This document shows positions 62,681 to 64,000 of a stretch of 64,000 nt of DNA, one piece after another. The stretch is from positions 27,466,001-27,530,000 of the forward strand of contig CP093831.1 in the NCBI GenBank assembly GCA_033063855.1, given 5' to 3'. The position numbers and the translations under genes are program-made. Source of the DNA: Smittia aterrima. Its lineage: Eukaryota; Arthropoda; Insecta; Diptera; Chironomidae. Under the pieces are notes generated by a model, which saw only the letters and a program-made list of their open reading frames with translations, ran no database searches and was not told the DNA's origin. Within the stretch, counting starts at the first letter, position 1. The number at the start of each line of letters is the position of its first letter.

Positions 62681-62998
62681 ATACCCGCAATGCAATGAAA
62701 CTGCTTTAAATGGAATGCAACGCAAACTTTTTAGGGATTTTTCTGCGGAGGATAAGATAGCTAGACAAATAAAAGTTGTAAAATAAAGAAGATCTCTTGA
62801 TCATCTGTTGATTCATTCGTTAGATAAAAACAAACTTGACTTACTTTCATTTGATATCAGTTAAGTCGTCGGCCTCTCAATGTTTGATCAGAAAATGAAG
62901 CTACTGCATCTTGAAGTGAATAAAAAAACCGATTAGTACAAAAGAACGTTGAATTGAGAGAACGTTATTAGTTAAAACTTTAACTTCAAAGAATTAAG
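62681..62998 (+). promoter_or_regulatory. Upstream region of secreted-peptide gene 1 with kappaB-like and GATA motifs
   Basis: GGGATTTTTC (62734-62743) fits the insect kappaB pattern GGGRNNYYYY, and GATAAGATAG follows eight bases later (62751-62760). Close kappaB and GATA sites are typical of insect antimicrobial peptide promoters. An AAGTCGTCGGCC...TTTGATCAG block (62863-62890) is repeated upstream of the second gene. The same 110-bp start (TACCCGCAATGCAATGAAA) recurs at 63424. An AATAAA lies nearby, so a 3' UTR origin of part of the repeat cannot be excluded. Confidence 0.45.
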
Positions 62999-63364
62999 AT
63001 GAAAATTGTTGTTTGTGCATTATTCTTTCTTGCGATAAACGGTATTTACATCACATAAAGGATAAATGATTTATCATAAATCTAACAGATTAATATTTTG
63101 TTTTTATTAGGTGGAATTCAAGGATTGAATGCTGCTGAATTAAATGGAGGAGATGACGCACCACGTCCTAAGTTCCCATCAATCGTTGGACGTCCACGTA
63201 AACTAGAAGTGATGGACGGTATGGGACAAAACGACACGGATGTCGGTGATGAAGCTCAAAGCAAACACATCCAAGCCATCCTCTCCTTGTTCGCTTCTGG
63301 TCGTACTACTGGTCGAACTACTGACTACTTTTTTAAGATCTTGACCGAACGTGCTAACACTTAG
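62999..63364 (+). CDS. Small secreted peptide 1 (98 residues), possible immune peptide
   Basis: Exon 62999-63041 (ATG plus signal-peptide core MKIVVCALFFLAIN) and exon 63111-63364 join in phase over a 69-nt intron (G|GTATTT, ATTAG|GTGG). A signal peptidase site is plausible near LNA/AEL, about residue 22. The mature part has no cysteine, starts acidic, then has a Pro/Arg/Lys-rich stretch (APRPKFPSIVGRPRK) and a threonine-rich GRTTGRTTDYFF near the end. The Pro-Arg stretch recalls proline-rich antimicrobial peptides, but no family is recognised. A second gene with the same intron, leader and signal peptide lies 0.85 kb downstream, which supports it as a real gene. Confidence 0.65.
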
Positions 63365-63849
63365 ATGCATCAATTGATGTTTTATTAGAACAGTTTTAAC
63401 AAAATGACTAATAATAGTCAGAAATACCCACAATGCAATGAAACTGCTTTTAATGGAATGCAACGCAAACTTTCTAGGGATTTTTCTGCGGAGAATGAGA
63501 TAGATAAATAAAAGTTATAAAACGGTCATGAATCCAAAACTTGTGTGATTTCTTAAGTAAAGAAATTGAAAAAAAAAGATCTCCGGATAATGATCATCTC
63601 TTGAGTCATTCGTTAGCTTAAAACACAGTGAAGTCGTCGACCTTTCAATGTTTGATCAGTTTGAAAAACGAAACGACTGCATCTTTCATTTGACGCCAAA
63701 AAAGTCGTCGACCTCTCAATGTTTGATCAGTTTGCAAAAATGATACGACTGCCTCTAGAAGTGAACAAAAAATTCGATTGGTACAAAAGAAAGAAAACGT
63801 TGAATTGAGAGAACGTTATCAGTTAAAAATTTAACTTCAAAGAATTAAG
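63365..63849 (+). promoter_or_regulatory. 3' end of peptide gene 1 and duplicated upstream region of gene 2
   Basis: GGGATTTTTC recurs at 63477-63486, with GATAGATAAA at 63499-63508. The AAGTCGTCGACC...TTTGATCAG block is present twice here (63631-63693 and 63702-63762), against once before gene 1. The last 60 bases before the ATG (from GTTGAATTGAGAGAACGTTAT) match those of gene 1. The AATAAA near 63506 could also serve as the poly(A) signal of gene 1. Confidence 0.45.
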
Positions 63850-64000
63850 ATGAGAATCGTTTTGTTGCTCGTCGCATTAATTTTTTTTGTGATATACGGT
63901 ATTTACATCACATAAAGGATAAATCTAACAGATTAATATTTATTTTGTTCTCATTAGGTGGAAATGAAGGATTGAATGCTGGTCAAAACAGAGCCAATAG
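63850..64000 (+). CDS. Small secreted peptide 2 (partial, cut by the window end)
   Basis: Exon 63850-63898 encodes MRIVLLLVALIFFVIY, a signal-peptide core. After a 59-nt intron (G|GTATTT to CATTAG), exon 2 starts at 63958 with GNEGLNAGQNRAN and runs off the window. The intron position, phase and the GLNA cleavage region are the same as in gene 1, so the two are tandem paralogues. The mature sequence already differs after the cleavage region. Confidence 0.65.

Overview
The window looks like a piece of a dipteran insect chromosome. It is AT-rich, its introns are mostly 50-70 nt, and it carries unmistakable insect orthologues of ovo/shavenbaby and of the two-protein stoned locus. The large ZAD zinc-finger family is also an insect trait. 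A nematoceran fly, perhaps a non-biting midge, is my guess; the sequence does not let me name a species.

Left block (1-19531, + strand): a tandem head-to-tail array of eight paralogous three-exon genes, and the first bases of the window look like the end of a ninth. Each protein combines domains I do not know together in one protein: a ZAD (C-x2-C...C-x2-C, split by intron 1), repeated pogo-transposase-like DNA-binding modules (psq-type HTH plus CENP-B/Tc5-type HTH) on both sides of the ZAD, and six C-terminal C2H2 zinc fingers. Exon 1 comes in four versions: CENP-B HTH only (genes 1-3), no HTH (genes 4-5), two psq plus CENP-B (6-7), one psq plus CENP-B (8). Gene 6 has two frameshifts and is probably a pseudogene; its sequence is a mosaic of its neighbours. 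The spacers are only about 100-155 nt and hold both a poly(A) signal and a conserved promoter-like block. This array is the strongest candidate for something undescribed.

Middle (19612-42777): a convergent F-box/LRR-like gene, then ovo/shavenbaby on the minus strand. Ovo has four coding exons, a 999-residue product, an N-terminal SNAG/Pri-degron exon and four C2H2 fingers. A 5.0 kb first intron and a 12.2 kb upstream stretch without recognisable genes probably hold its cis-regulatory DNA.

Right of that (42778-49260, minus): the stoned locus, with stonedA and stonedB encoded one after the other with only 10 nt between the StnA stop and the StnB start. The StnA reading frame has no internal methionine and only three out-of-frame ATGs in about 2.3 kb, which fits scanning or reinitiation to reach StnB. 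One StnB intron uses a GC-AG boundary.

Right end (49261-64000): mostly non-coding DNA with a local duplicated repeat around 56-57.5 kb. At the edge lies a tandem pair of small secreted-peptide genes (the second cut off by the window end). Both are preceded by duplicated DNA carrying kappaB-like and GATA motifs, suggesting immune-inducible peptides. All exon joins given here were deduced by eye from splice consensus, reading phase and paralogue comparison; no RNA evidence was available.
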